A program made the position numbers and the translations under genes. This document shows, one piece after another, positions 27,610 to 36,056 of a stretch of DNA of 64,000 bases (its first letter is position 1; every line of letters begins with the position of its first letter). The stretch comes from an uncultured Pelagibacteraceae bacterium (lineage in GTDB: Bacteria; Pseudomonadota; Alphaproteobacteria; Pelagibacterales; Pelagibacteraceae). The stretch covers positions 124,001-188,000 of the forward strand of contig CACDEB010000002.1 of assembly GCA_902551755.1 (NCBI GenBank), in the 5' to 3' direction. The notes under the pieces were generated by a model. It worked only from the letters and a program-made list of their open reading frames with translations. It made no database searches and had not been told where the DNA came from.

Positions 27610-28479
27610 ATGTCTTGTAATGTTGCTTTCATTGGTCTTGGTGTAATGGGATACCCCATGGCTGGTTATATATCAAAAGGCGGGCACAATGTAACTGTTT
27701 ATAATAGAACAGGATCTAAAGCTGATAAATGGCTAAAAGATTTCAAAGGAAAAAAAGCTGATACACCTAAAGATGCTGCAAAAGACGCTGATTACATTTT
27801 CACATGTGTAGGAAACGACAACGATCTAAGAGAAGTTACATTTGGAGATAATGGAATATTCAAATCAATTAAAAAAGGAGCAGTATATATTGATAACACA
27901 ACTGCTTCAGCAACAATAGCAAGAGAAATTTATTCATACGCAAAGAAAAATGGTTTTGGTTTTTTAGATGCACCCGTATCTGGTGGTCAAGCTGGTGCTG
28001 AGAATGGTGCGCTAACTGTAATGGTAGGTGGAGATCAAGAAGATTTTGATAAAGCATTAGATAAAATTGATTGTTACAGTAAAAAAGTAAAGTTGTTAGG
28101 TAAATCAGGTTCAGGTCAATTAGCAAAGATGGTTAATCAAATTTGTATTGCAGGATTAGTACAAGGATTATCAGAAGCAATTAACTTTGGTCAAAAAGCA
28201 GGATTAAACATGGAAGATGTAATCGAGGTTATTTCAAAAGGTGCTGCACAATCTTGGCAAATGGAGAACCGATATAAAACAATGTTAGAAGATAAATTTG
28301 ATTTTGGATTTGCTGTAGATTGGATGAGAAAAGATTTAAAGATTGCAATGGAAGAAGCAAAGAATAATGGGTCACTATTACCGATCACAGAAATAATAGA
28401 TAAATATTATGCTGAAGTTCAAGACATGGGTGGTAAAAGATGGGATACTTCAAGCTTAATAAAAAGATTTAGAAAGTAA
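27610..28479 (+). CDS. 3-hydroxyisobutyrate dehydrogenase-family oxidoreductase
   Basis: NAD(P)-dependent beta-hydroxyacid dehydrogenase. The dinucleotide site is FIGLGVMGYPMA (GLGVMG, residues 9-14). The substrate loop is DAPVSGGQAGAENG (about 120-133), and the catalytic lysine is about Lys173 in LAKMVNQ. At 289 residues it matches 3-hydroxyisobutyrate dehydrogenase, tartronate semialdehyde reductase and related enzymes. These cannot be separated by motifs. Five bases separate it from the following flavin-type gene, so they are probably co-transcribed. Confidence 0.87.
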   Translation: MSCNVAFIGLGVMGYPMAGYISKGGHNVTVYNRTGSKADKWLKDFKGKKADTPKDAAKDADYIFTCVGNDNDLREVTFGDNGIFKSIKKGAVYIDNTTASATIAREIYSYAKKNGFGFLDAPVSGGQAGAENGALTVMVGGDQEDFDKALDKIDCYSKKVKLLGKSGSGQLAKMVNQICIAGLVQGLSEAINFGQKAGLNMEDVIEVISKGAAQSWQMENRYKTMLEDKFDFGFAVDWMRKDLKIAMEEAKNNGSLLPITEIIDKYYAEVQDMGGKRWDTSSLIKRFRK

Positions 28480-28483
28480 AAGT

Positions 28484-29083
28484 ATGCAGCCTGCGTACTA
28501 TGAAGACTTCACTGAGATTAAGAAGAAAATCTGGTCAATGCTAGATGATGCAGTGACTAATAGGAGTTCTCAATTTAGAATTCCAACTTTCATATGTGGT
28601 CATAATAACGATATAGACGGAAGAATTGTTGTTTTAAGAAAGTCAGACCAACAAAATAACTTAGTTCAATTTCACAGTGATATTAGATCAGATAAAATAG
28701 AATTACTTAAAAACAATCCTAATGCTGCTCTTTTATTTTATGATAAGGATGAAAAAATTCAGGTTCGACTTAAAGTAAACTGTATTGTTAATCACAAAAA
28801 CGATATTACGAAAAATTCTTGGGAAAAAACTCAACATATAAGCCGGAAATGTTATTTGGTTGATAATGGTCCAGGAACAGAATCTGATGTTCCAACATCA
28901 GGTCTAAAACCTGAGTTAGATAATTTTGAATACACAAAGGAGCAAAGTGAAGAAGGTTATAAAAACTTTACTGTTATTCAGTGTAAAATAAAATCTATTG
29001 AGTGGTTATATCTTGCTGCTAAAGGCCATCGAAGAGCAAAATTTGATTTGGAAAGCAATAAAGATACTTGGTTAGTTCCTTAG
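28484..29083 (+). CDS. pyridoxamine-phosphate oxidase-like FMN-binding protein
   Basis: A 199-residue split-barrel flavoprotein of the PNPOx-like (Alr4036-type) group. Family features include RIPTFICGHNNDIDGRIVVL, FHSDIRSDKIELLKNNPNAALLFYD and the C-terminal IEWLYLAAKGHRRAKF. True PdxH proteins end in R-x-x-P with a different spacing, so I do not call pdxH. The reaction is unknown, and an FMN- or F420-type reductase is possible. It follows the dehydrogenase gene by a few bases. Confidence 0.75.
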   Translation: MQPAYYEDFTEIKKKIWSMLDDAVTNRSSQFRIPTFICGHNNDIDGRIVVLRKSDQQNNLVQFHSDIRSDKIELLKNNPNAALLFYDKDEKIQVRLKVNCIVNHKNDITKNSWEKTQHISRKCYLVDNGPGTESDVPTSGLKPELDNFEYTKEQSEEGYKNFTVIQCKIKSIEWLYLAAKGHRRAKFDLESNKDTWLVP

Positions 29084-29094
29084 TTTTCAATTTT

Positions 29095-29160
29095 TCAAAG
29101 AAAATTCAACAAATAGCTAGCCAGCAGTAAGGATATAAATAAAAACAAATATGATGCCAT
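29095..29160 (-). CDS. candidate 21-residue single-helix membrane miniprotein
   Basis: In the spacer between two convergent genes, the minus strand reads ATG then 21 codons to TGA. The product, MASYLFLFISLLLASYLLN followed by FL, is one continuous hydrophobic helix. I see no ribosome-binding site, and an AT-rich inverted repeat lies 7-33 bases upstream of the ATG. The local sequence is less AT-rich than the flanks, which is mildly in favour. It could be chance in so short a frame. Confidence 0.25.
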   Translation of the reverse strand: MASYLFLFISLLLASYLLNFL

Positions 29161-29167
29161 TATTTTA

Positions 29168-29193
29168 ATTTATTTTAAAAGTTTAAAATAAAT
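29168..29193. terminator. AT-only inverted repeat between convergent genes
   Basis: Perfect 12-bp inverted repeat ATTTATTTTAAA / TTTAAAATAAAT with a 2-base centre, extended by one more A-T pair. It lies between the flavin-type gene and the carbonic anhydrase-like gene, which converge. It may serve as a weak bidirectional terminator. It has almost no GC, so the call is tentative. Confidence 0.35.
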
Positions 29194-29216
29194 TTAATGG
29201 TAATATTAAATTATTA

Positions 29217-29729
29217 TTAAAAAATTGATTTAGAATATTTTTTCCAATTGTCTTGATAATGTTTGGTATTTTCAAAGACTGCTTTTTTTTCTTCTTCAGT
29301 TACTTGTCTAATAATTTTTCCTGGAGACCCAACGACTAAAGAGTTATCCGGTATCTCTTTATTTTCTGTAATCAAAGCCTTGGCTCCTATAATACAATTT
29401 TTTCCTATCTTTGCTTTGTTGAGGATCACTGCACCAATTCCAATTAAACTATTGTCACCAATTGTGCATCCATGGAGCATTACTAAATGTCCGATGGTTA
29501 CATTTTTTCCAACTTTTAAAGGACAACCTGGATCAGTGTGTAAGACACAACCATCCTGAACGTTTGAGCCCTCACCTATGTGAATATTTTCAATGTCACC
29601 TCTTAAGGTTGCATTAAACCAAACACTTGTATTTTTATCTAAAGTTACATCTCCAATAATAACAGCATTAGGTGCTACCCAATTTTCGCCAGAGTTTTTT
29701 GGTTTTTTATTTTCCAAATCGTAAAACAT
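29217..29729 (-). CDS. gamma-class carbonic anhydrase-like protein
   Basis: A 170-residue left-handed beta-helix protein. The three zinc-ligand histidines of gamma carbonic anhydrases are present: His64 (VLHTD), His81 and His86 (GHLVMLHGC). The RGDIENIHIG block, with its Arg and Asp, is also typical of YrdA/PaaY-like members. Many relatives are poor or inactive carbonic anhydrases, so activity is not certain. It is divergent from the thioredoxin-like gene with a 17-base gap. Confidence 0.87.
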   Translation of the reverse strand: MFYDLENKKPKNSGENWVAPNAVIIGDVTLDKNTSVWFNATLRGDIENIHIGEGSNVQDGCVLHTDPGCPLKVGKNVTIGHLVMLHGCTIGDNSLIGIGAVILNKAKIGKNCIIGAKALITENKEIPDNSLVVGSPGKIIRQVTEEEKKAVFENTKHYQDNWKKYSKSIF

Positions 29730-29746
29730 AATTTATATATTCTAAC

Positions 29747-30301
29747 ATGGCACTTTTAAAAACTCCAATATGTGATTTCAGTCTGAATGCAATAGATTTT
29801 AAGCTTAAATCAATTAATGGGGAATTATTAACATTGAATGATGTCAAAGGCGCTAATGGGACTTTGATAATGTTTATTTGCAATCATTGCCCTTATGTAA
29901 AAGCGATAATAAGAGAACTTGCAGATGATTGTGCAAAACTTAAAGAAGATGGCATTAACTCAGTTGCGATAATGTCAAATGATACCAAAAACTATCCTGA
30001 AGACTCTTTTGAAAATATGAAAAAGTTTTCTGATAGATATAATTTTTCATTTCCTTATTTAATTGATGAAACTCAAGAAATCGCAAAAAAATATGATGCA
30101 GTTTGCACCCCAGACTTCTTTGGCTACAACAAAAACCTTGAGCTCAATTACAGAGGAAGAATAAGAGAACTAAATGATTTAAAGCCTGTGGGTTCGGGTG
30201 ACAGTGAATTGCTTAGATCAATGAAGTTAATTGCTAAAACTCAACAAGGTCCAAAAGAACAATACCCTAGTATGGGATGTAGTATTAAATGGTTTAAATA
30301 A
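29747..30301 (+). CDS. thioredoxin-family redox protein with CNHC motif
   Basis: A 184-residue cytoplasmic protein with a thioredoxin/peroxiredoxin (AhpC/TSA) fold. The active site is FICNHCPYVKA, giving Cys45 and Cys48 in a C-x-x-C pair. Downstream, IMSNDTKNYPEDSFENMKKFS, CTPDFFGYNKNLELNYRGRI and the terminal PSMGCSIKW are typical of this conserved bacterial family. There is no signal peptide. Its stop overlaps the start of the following glycosyltransferase (TAATG). The redox partner is unknown. Confidence 0.82.
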   Translation: MALLKTPICDFSLNAIDFKLKSINGELLTLNDVKGANGTLIMFICNHCPYVKAIIRELADDCAKLKEDGINSVAIMSNDTKNYPEDSFENMKKFSDRYNFSFPYLIDETQEIAKKYDAVCTPDFFGYNKNLELNYRGRIRELNDLKPVGSGDSELLRSMKLIAKTQQGPKEQYPSMGCSIKWFK

Positions 30302-31389
30302 TGAATTTAATTATCACAAGAAATTTTCCACCTGATGTTGGAGGTATGCAAAATCTTATGTTTGGCCTTACAAAATCATTGTCGGAACACATGATGGTTA
30401 AGGTATTTGCTGATGAACATTATCAGCAGGAAAAATTTGACGAAGATTTATCATTTTCAATTGAAAGGGTCGGGGGGCCAAAAATCTTTAGAAAATTTAG
30501 AAAAGCTTCATTAATTAATAATTACTTACAAAAAAATACTAAAGTAAAAAATATCATCTCTGATCATTGGAAAAGTTTAGAAAATATAAATACAAAAATT
30601 AGAAAAACATGTCTTATTCATTCTAAAGAGATAAATCATAAAAAAGATTCTTTTCTAAATAAACGAGCTGTTAGAGTGTTAAACGACTGCGATCATGTCA
30701 TTGCAAATTCAAACTTCACAAAAAACCTTGGTATTGAAATTGGTGTTAATGAAGAAAAAATCAAAGTTATTAACCCAGGTGTATTTCCAAAAGAAGAAGT
30801 AAATCCAAAAATTGAGGAAAAAGTATTAAAAAAACTTGAGGGAAAAGAACCAAGACTGATTACTGTTGCTAGATTTGATAAAAGAAAAAATCATGAAAAA
30901 ATAATTATGTCTTTAAGAAATTTAAAAGAAATTTATCCAAACATAATTTATATTTGTATAGGTCAAGGTGATACTTTGGAGACTCAGAAAAAACTTATCA
31001 AGGAATTAAAACTTGAAAGTAACGTTATATTTTTGAAGGATTTAACAAAAGATGAAAAAAACTCTTATTTAAAAAATTCAAATGTTTTTGTTATGCCGTC
31101 AATATCTTATAAAAAATCTGTAGAGGGATTTGGAATTGTTTATGTTGAGGCTGCTCAATATGGAGTTCCGTCTATTGGTGGAAAAGTTGGTGGTGCGTCT
31201 GACGCAATTGTCAATAATGAAACTGGCCTACTTTGCGATGGGAACAATTTAGATGAAATCTATCAAAGTTTAGTTGATATATTACAGAATAATAAATTTA
31301 AGGTTTTGGGAAAAAATGCACAAGAAAATGCAAAGAAATTTCTTTGGCCAGAAATCTTAAAAAAATATTTAGAAATTTTAAAGATCTAA
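30301..31389 (+). CDS. GT4-family glycosyltransferase
   Basis: Transfers a sugar from an activated nucleotide donor with retention, presumably to the lipopolysaccharide core or another glycan. Features are PPDVGGMQNLMFGL at the acceptor side, LITVARFDKRKNHEKI in the nucleotide-binding half, and the E-x7-E element in SVEGFGIVYVEAAQYGVPSI. The 362 residues have no membrane segment, so it is peripheral at the inner membrane. It overlaps the end of the GT9 gene on the opposite strand by 12 bases. Confidence 0.87.
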   Translation: MNLIITRNFPPDVGGMQNLMFGLTKSLSEHMMVKVFADEHYQQEKFDEDLSFSIERVGGPKIFRKFRKASLINNYLQKNTKVKNIISDHWKSLENINTKIRKTCLIHSKEINHKKDSFLNKRAVRVLNDCDHVIANSNFTKNLGIEIGVNEEKIKVINPGVFPKEEVNPKIEEKVLKKLEGKEPRLITVARFDKRKNHEKIIMSLRNLKEIYPNIIYICIGQGDTLETQKKLIKELKLESNVIFLKDLTKDEKNSYLKNSNVFVMPSISYKKSVEGFGIVYVEAAQYGVPSIGGKVGGASDAIVNNETGLLCDGNNLDEIYQSLVDILQNNKFKVLGKNAQENAKKFLWPEILKKYLEILKI

Positions 31390-32307
31390 TCTTTCAAAAA
31401 CTTTCTGTGCACTTAGGTTTTTTAAATCACTAACTTGTATTGCTTTAAAGTTTTCTCTTTCAATACTTACTTTATAAGCTGTCGTATGACTTCCAAACAA
31501 CGACAGACCTTTAACATTCAAATGTGCTGCCATATGTGCAGGACCTGTATCATTAGCAACAACAAATTTACTTCTCTTTATTAAACCTGCAAGTTCCGAA
31601 ATAGAAATAGCTTTATCTTCTTTTAGAATAGAAACAGCATCTAACTTTTTGGCTTTTTCTATTTCATCAGGACCAGGAGCTATCACTATTTTAAGATTAG
31701 GATGATTTTGTTTTATAAGTTTTATCAATTGATCGTAATATGGCCATTTCTTTTGTTGTAAGTGCTCAGAGCAGAATGGAAATAACAATAAATAATCAGA
31801 TAAATTATATTTAGAAATAAGTTTATCGATATTAGAACAACCCCAAGAAAAATCTGGCTTTAAAGTGTGAAATGTTTTTAAACCAGATATCTTTAATTGG
31901 TGATCAAATCTTTCTAATACTGGTTTTTTATCAAATTCTTTTTTTGTTTCGTTAGCTGGAAGAGTAGTTTCTGAAGAAGACCATTTATAAGATCCTAAAT
32001 TAGGAAATAAAATTCTTTTATAAAATGAAGTCCTTGAGGAATTCTGTAGATCGTAGACCTTTGTAAACTTATATTGTTTAATTTTTTTCATTAAAGAAAA
32101 AAGATAGATCAAATTAAACCTGGACAATCTTTTATCGACAATCACTTCTTTTATATTGGGATTTTTTTTGAAAAGATCTGAATATACGTGAGATGTTAAT
32201 AAATAAATAAAATCATCTTTATGGTTGTCATAAATATCTTGAATTGCCCCACTCGCTTGAGCTATATCTCCTAGTGATCCATGCTTTATGATTAATATAT
32301 TAGACAT
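31378..32307 (-). CDS. GT9-family (heptosyltransferase-like) glycosyltransferase
   Basis: A 309-residue inverting glycosyltransferase related to WaaC/WaaF, which build the inner core of lipopolysaccharide. The N-terminus ILIIKHGSLGDIAQASGAI is the family signature. The nucleotide-sugar site appears as FVVANDTGPAHMAAHLNVK, followed by LFGSHTTAYKVS. Donor and acceptor are unknown. It diverges from the DUF6165 gene with 32 bases between starts. The adjacent GT4 gene supports an envelope-glycan role. Confidence 0.87.
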   Translation of the reverse strand: MSNILIIKHGSLGDIAQASGAIQDIYDNHKDDFIYLLTSHVYSDLFKKNPNIKEVIVDKRLSRFNLIYLFSLMKKIKQYKFTKVYDLQNSSRTSFYKRILFPNLGSYKWSSSETTLPANETKKEFDKKPVLERFDHQLKISGLKTFHTLKPDFSWGCSNIDKLISKYNLSDYLLLFPFCSEHLQQKKWPYYDQLIKLIKQNHPNLKIVIAPGPDEIEKAKKLDAVSILKEDKAISISELAGLIKRSKFVVANDTGPAHMAAHLNVKGLSLFGSHTTAYKVSIERENFKAIQVSDLKNLSAQKVFERLDL

Positions 32308-32339
32308 ATTTTTAACAATTTATCACACTATAAAATTTT

Positions 32340-32729
32340 ATGAATAAAATATTAGTTGAAGTATCTGTTGGTGAGTTATTAGATAAATTGACTATCCTTG
32401 AAATCAAAAAAGACAAAATCAAAGACACAGAAAAATTAAAATTCATAAATTTAGAATATGACTCTTTAAGGGAACAATATGATAAAAATGTGAAAGTTGA
32501 TGAAAAGATTAAGAGTCTATTCTCTGAATTAAAAGAAATAAATGCTAAATTATGGGATATTGAAGACAATAAAAGACAATGTGAAAAAGACTCAAAATTT
32601 GATGATCATTTCATTTTATTATCAAGAGAGATCCACTTCTTAAACGATAAACGAGCTAGCATTAAACTAGAAATTAATAATCATACTGGATCTAAGATCA
32701 AAGAGATTAAGGAATATACTAAATATTAA
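32340..32729 (+). CDS. DUF6165-like protein
   Basis: A 129-residue soluble protein, highly charged and mostly helical, probably coiled coil (about residues 15-115). The N-terminal VEVSVGELLDKLTILEIKKDKI is the recognisable conserved part. The family has no known function but is often near lipopolysaccharide glycosyltransferases, as here. It converges on the spermidine synthase fusion with no spacer. Confidence 0.68.
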   Translation: MNKILVEVSVGELLDKLTILEIKKDKIKDTEKLKFINLEYDSLREQYDKNVKVDEKIKSLFSELKEINAKLWDIEDNKRQCEKDSKFDDHFILLSREIHFLNDKRASIKLEINNHTGSKIKEIKEYTKY

Positions 32730-33770
32730 TTATTTATTCAAAGAGGAAGCAAAATTCCAAGAACAGTCAAAGCTTGGAATATAAACTCTGTCTAAGGATG
32801 TGTTGCCAAAACTTTTTTCAAAAAGATTTAACCATTTATCAACTTGCTTAGGTTTTTTATCTTGGCTACCAACTTGTGCAGTTATAGTTCCATTTGGTTT
32901 AAGAATTCTTTTTAAAGATTTGATATTTTTTGCTGCTAAATCAATACAATATTGATCATCGTTTAAATCTACATAAATTTTATCATACTTATTGTCTTCA
33001 ACTGATTTAATACTTTCAAATGCATCTCCCCATACACATTGCACATGATTTTTTGTAGTTGATTTCTTACCTACCTTAGATAAATATTTCTCACACATTG
33101 TTACAACTTCAGGATCTAACTCGTACCAATCAATTAATTTAAAACCTTTAGATATGCATTCTCTCGCAACTCCTCCATCGCCTCCACCAATTATTGCAGT
33201 TTTATCATTTGATGGATTAAGTTTTAAACCTGAGTTAACAAATGTCGAGCTATACAAATGTTCATCATTTTCTGCTACCTGAAGTTCACCATCGATAAAA
33301 AGAGATTTGCCAAATTGTACAAGATCCAAAATTTCAATGTTTTGACCTACTTTTGATGTAAAGTTTTCCAAAACATCTTTGACCATGTAATGCTTTTTTA
33401 AACCTGGTGAGCTATAGATATCATCATAATAACTTATTGTGTCTCTATTGAATTCTTTTTTAACAATTCTCTTATGCTTAATTTCTTTCTTTAAAATATC
33501 GAATGCAACATTAGGATTTACTTTTCCGCACGTAAAAAAATCAAAACTTATAATTCCTCTCTCAGGGAAAGTATGAAAACTAATATGACTTTCGGCTAAT
33601 AAAGCCACAAGAGTAAAGCCTTGTGGTTCGAACTTATATTTTGAAATCTCTAAAACAGTTACTCTTGCCTTCTTTGATATCTTGTAGACTAGTTTTTCAA
33701 AGAATTTTGGTTCGTACTCTTTTTCTGTACCTATGATATCTAAAGTGACGTGCTCTCCAACCTTCGTCAT
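32730..33770 (-). CDS. speE: S-adenosylmethionine decarboxylase-spermidine synthase fusion (SpeD-SpeE)
   Basis: One 346-residue protein with two enzymes. Residues 1 to about 118 are a prokaryotic AdoMet decarboxylase. The ES pair (Glu60-Ser61 in LLAESHISFHTFPE) is the self-cleavage site giving the pyruvoyl cofactor, with the conserved His66 and Cys81 (FFTCG). Residues from about 125 on are an aminopropyltransferase with FIDGELQVAENDEHLYSS, GGGDGG (195-200), YELDPEVV and the catalytic-aspartate region YVDLNDD. The usual YHE after DE is YSS here, so diamine specificity may differ. The product should be spermidine plus methylthioadenosine. It ends an operon with mtnA and a class II aldolase. Such fusions are known in bacteria, including, as I recall, Pelagibacter. 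Confidence 0.92.
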   Translation of the reverse strand: MTKVGEHVTLDIIGTEKEYEPKFFEKLVYKISKKARVTVLEISKYKFEPQGFTLVALLAESHISFHTFPERGIISFDFFTCGKVNPNVAFDILKKEIKHKRIVKKEFNRDTISYYDDIYSSPGLKKHYMVKDVLENFTSKVGQNIEILDLVQFGKSLFIDGELQVAENDEHLYSSTFVNSGLKLNPSNDKTAIIGGGDGGVARECISKGFKLIDWYELDPEVVTMCEKYLSKVGKKSTTKNHVQCVWGDAFESIKSVEDNKYDKIYVDLNDDQYCIDLAAKNIKSLKRILKPNGTITAQVGSQDKKPKQVDKWLNLFEKSFGNTSLDRVYIPSFDCSWNFASSLNK

Positions 33771-33776
33771 AAAAAG

Positions 33777-34424
33777 TTATCCTTTTTTATAGTTTTTAAC
33801 TTTTTCTAATATTACATCCATCTCACTTGATGAAAGAATCTTAGGTTCTCCTAACTTTATTGCATTTATGTATTGATGGCAAATATTTTCAACTTCTTCT
33901 GCAAGTTCGAAAGCTGAGTTCAAGTTATCCCCATAAGCAACTTGACCGTGATTAGACATCAAGCATGCTTTTCTATTTTCTAATGCTTCAATAATATTGT
34001 CGGATAGTTCTTGTGTTCCAAAAGTTGCATACTTTGCACACTTTATATTATCTCCTCCAGCTAAAGCTATCATGTAGTGAAAAGCTGGTATATCTTTGTT
34101 GTGTGCTGATACAGCTGTTGCGTGTGGTGAATGAGCATGAACGACAGCTTTTGCATCAGTTTTATTTAAGTAAATATCTTTATGAAATCTCCACTCAGAT
34201 GAAGGTTGCAAACCTTTTTCATCATAATTCCCTTTTAAAGAAACAAAGACTATATCATCAGCTTTGAGACTGTCATACTTCTTACCTGATGGAGTAATTA
34301 AAAACCCCTCCTCATTATTATTCTGAGCTTTAAGTGAAATATTTCCTGATCTTAACGGAGATAAATTTGTACTATTTAATTTTTGAGCAAATTTTATTAT
34401 TTCTTCTCTACTTTTAACGTCCAT
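33777..34424 (-). CDS. FucA-type class II aldolase, probable methylthioribulose-1-phosphate aldolase
   Basis: A 215-residue zinc aldolase very like E. coli fuculose-phosphate aldolase. Zinc ligands are His96, His98 and His159, and the catalytic acid-base Glu77 is in PSSEWRFH. Each is offset by exactly four from FucA His92, His94, His155 and Glu73. HYMIALAGG (Tyr117, equivalent to FucA Tyr113) and YATFGTQEL are also shared. Flanked by mtnA and the speDE fusion in one operon, it most likely cleaves 5-methylthioribulose-1-phosphate to DHAP and methylthioacetaldehyde, as the Ald2 aldolase does in the DHAP shunt. MtnB dehydratase is in the same superfamily, but the sequence looks FucA-like. Confidence 0.78.
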   Translation of the reverse strand: MDVKSREEIIKFAQKLNSTNLSPLRSGNISLKAQNNNEEGFLITPSGKKYDSLKADDIVFVSLKGNYDEKGLQPSSEWRFHKDIYLNKTDAKAVVHAHSPHATAVSAHNKDIPAFHYMIALAGGDNIKCAKYATFGTQELSDNIIEALENRKACLMSNHGQVAYGDNLNSAFELAEEVENICHQYINAIKLGEPKILSSSEMDVILEKVKNYKKG

Positions 34425-34737
34425 AATTTTTTAAATATTTTAAAAATAAATACCCAAAAATCACGCCTACGCCTATTAGAATATACTGATAAAGTTTTAA
34501 TAATAAAAACTGTGGTGGAAGCTCACTTTCATAAGGGTTTTTTAAAAAAAAGTTTTTTGAACCGTCTTCATATAAATCAACAGGTCCAATAACCAAATAA
34601 ATTCCATAAATTGCTATATAGATACATGGTGCTAGAGAAAGATAAATTAATGTCTTATTATTCTTTACAATACTTAACCAATTAGCTGAAACTCCAACTA
34701 ATAAAAGACAAACAAGTGATAAAATAAGTGGGTTCAT
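34414..34737 (-). CDS. small membrane protein inside the methylthioadenosine operon
   Basis: A 107-residue protein I do not recognise. Three hydrophobic helices are likely: about 4-22, 28-54 and 82-104. The loop between helices 2 and 3 (DLYEDGSKNFFLKNPYESELPPQ) is hydrophilic and carries acidic and aromatic residues. It is tightly embedded: its ATG overlaps the mtnA stop (ATGA), and its end overlaps the aldolase start by 11 bases. That argues for a role tied to methylthio-sugar metabolism, perhaps moving or sensing a product. This is inference from position only. Confidence 0.6.
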   Translation of the reverse strand: MNPLILSLVCLLLVGVSANWLSIVKNNKTLIYLSLAPCIYIAIYGIYLVIGPVDLYEDGSKNFFLKNPYESELPPQFLLLKLYQYILIGVGVIFGYLFLKYLKNYGR

Positions 34738-35804
34738 TTAAATAAATTCTTTAATCCTTTTTCTGATGCTTCGCAAACACCTTTTTCTGTTATCAGACCA
34801 GTTATATATTTTGCTGGCGTAACATCAAATGCCAAATTCAAAGCACTGCTTTTATTTGGGTATATTTGCACTTTTTTTATATTCCCATCCTCGTCAATAC
34901 CTTCAACTTTTGACAATTCATCTGAATTTCTCTCTTCAATAGGAATATCTTTAGAATTTTTAGTTTTCCAATCAATCGTTGAACTTGGTAATGCTACGTA
35001 AAATGGAACATTGTTATCTTTTGCCGCAAGAGCTTTTAAATAAGTTCCTATCTTATTACAAACATCACCATTCGATAAAGTACGATCTGTTCCAACGATA
35101 CACAAATCAACTTGTCCTCTTTGCATTAAAATACCGCCTGTGTTATCTGTGATGATTGTATTTTTAATTCCTTCTTCATTTAATTCATAAGAAGTTAGAT
35201 TTGCACCTTGATTTCTTGGTCTTGTTTCATCTGCCCAGATATGAACGGGAATTCCTTTCTTGTGTGCATGATATATTGGTGAAGTAGCTGTTCCCCAATT
35301 AATTGTTGCAAGCCAACCCGCATTACAATGAGTAAGAATGTTTACTGTATCTTTTTTTTTATTGTAAATATCCTCAATTATTTTGAGACCATTTAAACCT
35401 ATTTTTTCACAAAATTTTATATCCTCTTCACAAATTTTTTGCGCTTCATTAATTGCTATTTCTAAAATTTTTTCAGAGTTTACGCCTGATAGCTTTTTGA
35501 TCATTCTATCCACAGCCCACTTAAGATTAATTGCTGTAGGCCTTGAACTAATTAAATCTGATGCAGACTTTTGAAGAAATGATTGATCATTATTTTCTAT
35601 AACTGATAAAACTATTCCATAAGCTGCTGTAGCTCCAATTAATGGAGCACCTCTCACCTCCATAGTTTTAATTGCATTAACTGCCTCTTTAACTGTTTTT
35701 AAGTCTTTAATTATGAATTTATGGGGAAGTTTTGTTTGATCAATAATTTTTACAATATTATTTTGAAACCAAATCGTCCTATATTCTTTGCCTTCTATTT
35801 TCAT
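34734..35804 (-). CDS. mtnA: methylthioribose-1-phosphate isomerase
   Basis: Isomerises 5-methylthioribose-1-phosphate to the ribulose form. It is related to eIF2B subunits. The catalytic pair sits at the canonical positions, Cys160 (LTHCNAGWL) and Asp240 (IVGTDRT). MEVRGAPLIGATAAYG and SNGDVCNKIGTY are also diagnostic. The 356-residue length is normal. It is the first gene of the operon mtnA, small membrane protein, class II aldolase, speDE fusion. MtnP, which makes its substrate, is encoded 1 kb upstream on the same strand. Confidence 0.95.
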   Translation of the reverse strand: MKIEGKEYRTIWFQNNIVKIIDQTKLPHKFIIKDLKTVKEAVNAIKTMEVRGAPLIGATAAYGIVLSVIENNDQSFLQKSASDLISSRPTAINLKWAVDRMIKKLSGVNSEKILEIAINEAQKICEEDIKFCEKIGLNGLKIIEDIYNKKKDTVNILTHCNAGWLATINWGTATSPIYHAHKKGIPVHIWADETRPRNQGANLTSYELNEEGIKNTIITDNTGGILMQRGQVDLCIVGTDRTLSNGDVCNKIGTYLKALAAKDNNVPFYVALPSSTIDWKTKNSKDIPIEERNSDELSKVEGIDEDGNIKKVQIYPNKSSALNLAFDVTPAKYITGLITEKGVCEASEKGLKNLFK

Positions 35805-36056
35805 ATGCTTAATTTATATTGATTCAACTTAATTTATAACGAAGCATCATATTGCTGGCCAGTATCTATATACTGATATAAATTTCAAAAAGTGTGATAT
35901 TTATACAACAAAAAAAGTATCATTTTATTGGTTTTTTGGACATTTCAACTTTTAAGTCATATTTTTTATGCTTACATTTCTATACTTTTAAAGATTATTT
36001 TGTTAAACACACAACTTAATATTAATTAATTAATAATAATTACGAGAGAGTACAAC
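35805..36056. promoter_or_regulatory. divergent intergenic region between mtnA and the outer-membrane protein gene
   Basis: At about 250 bases this is the longest gene-free stretch in the window and must hold promoters in both directions. An inverted repeat CAGTATCTATATACTG lies at 35860-35875, 56 bases upstream of the mtnA start, and could be an operator. The part before the outer-membrane protein gene is AT-rich and ends with GAGAGAG upstream of the ATG. I recognise no riboswitch. Confidence 0.4.

Noticed and set aside
33777-34424. Calling the class II aldolase gene mtnB
   Set aside because: Catalytic and zinc residues line up one by one with FucA aldolase, including the acid-base Glu, and the surrounding sequence is closer to FucA than to the MtnB dehydratase as I know it.
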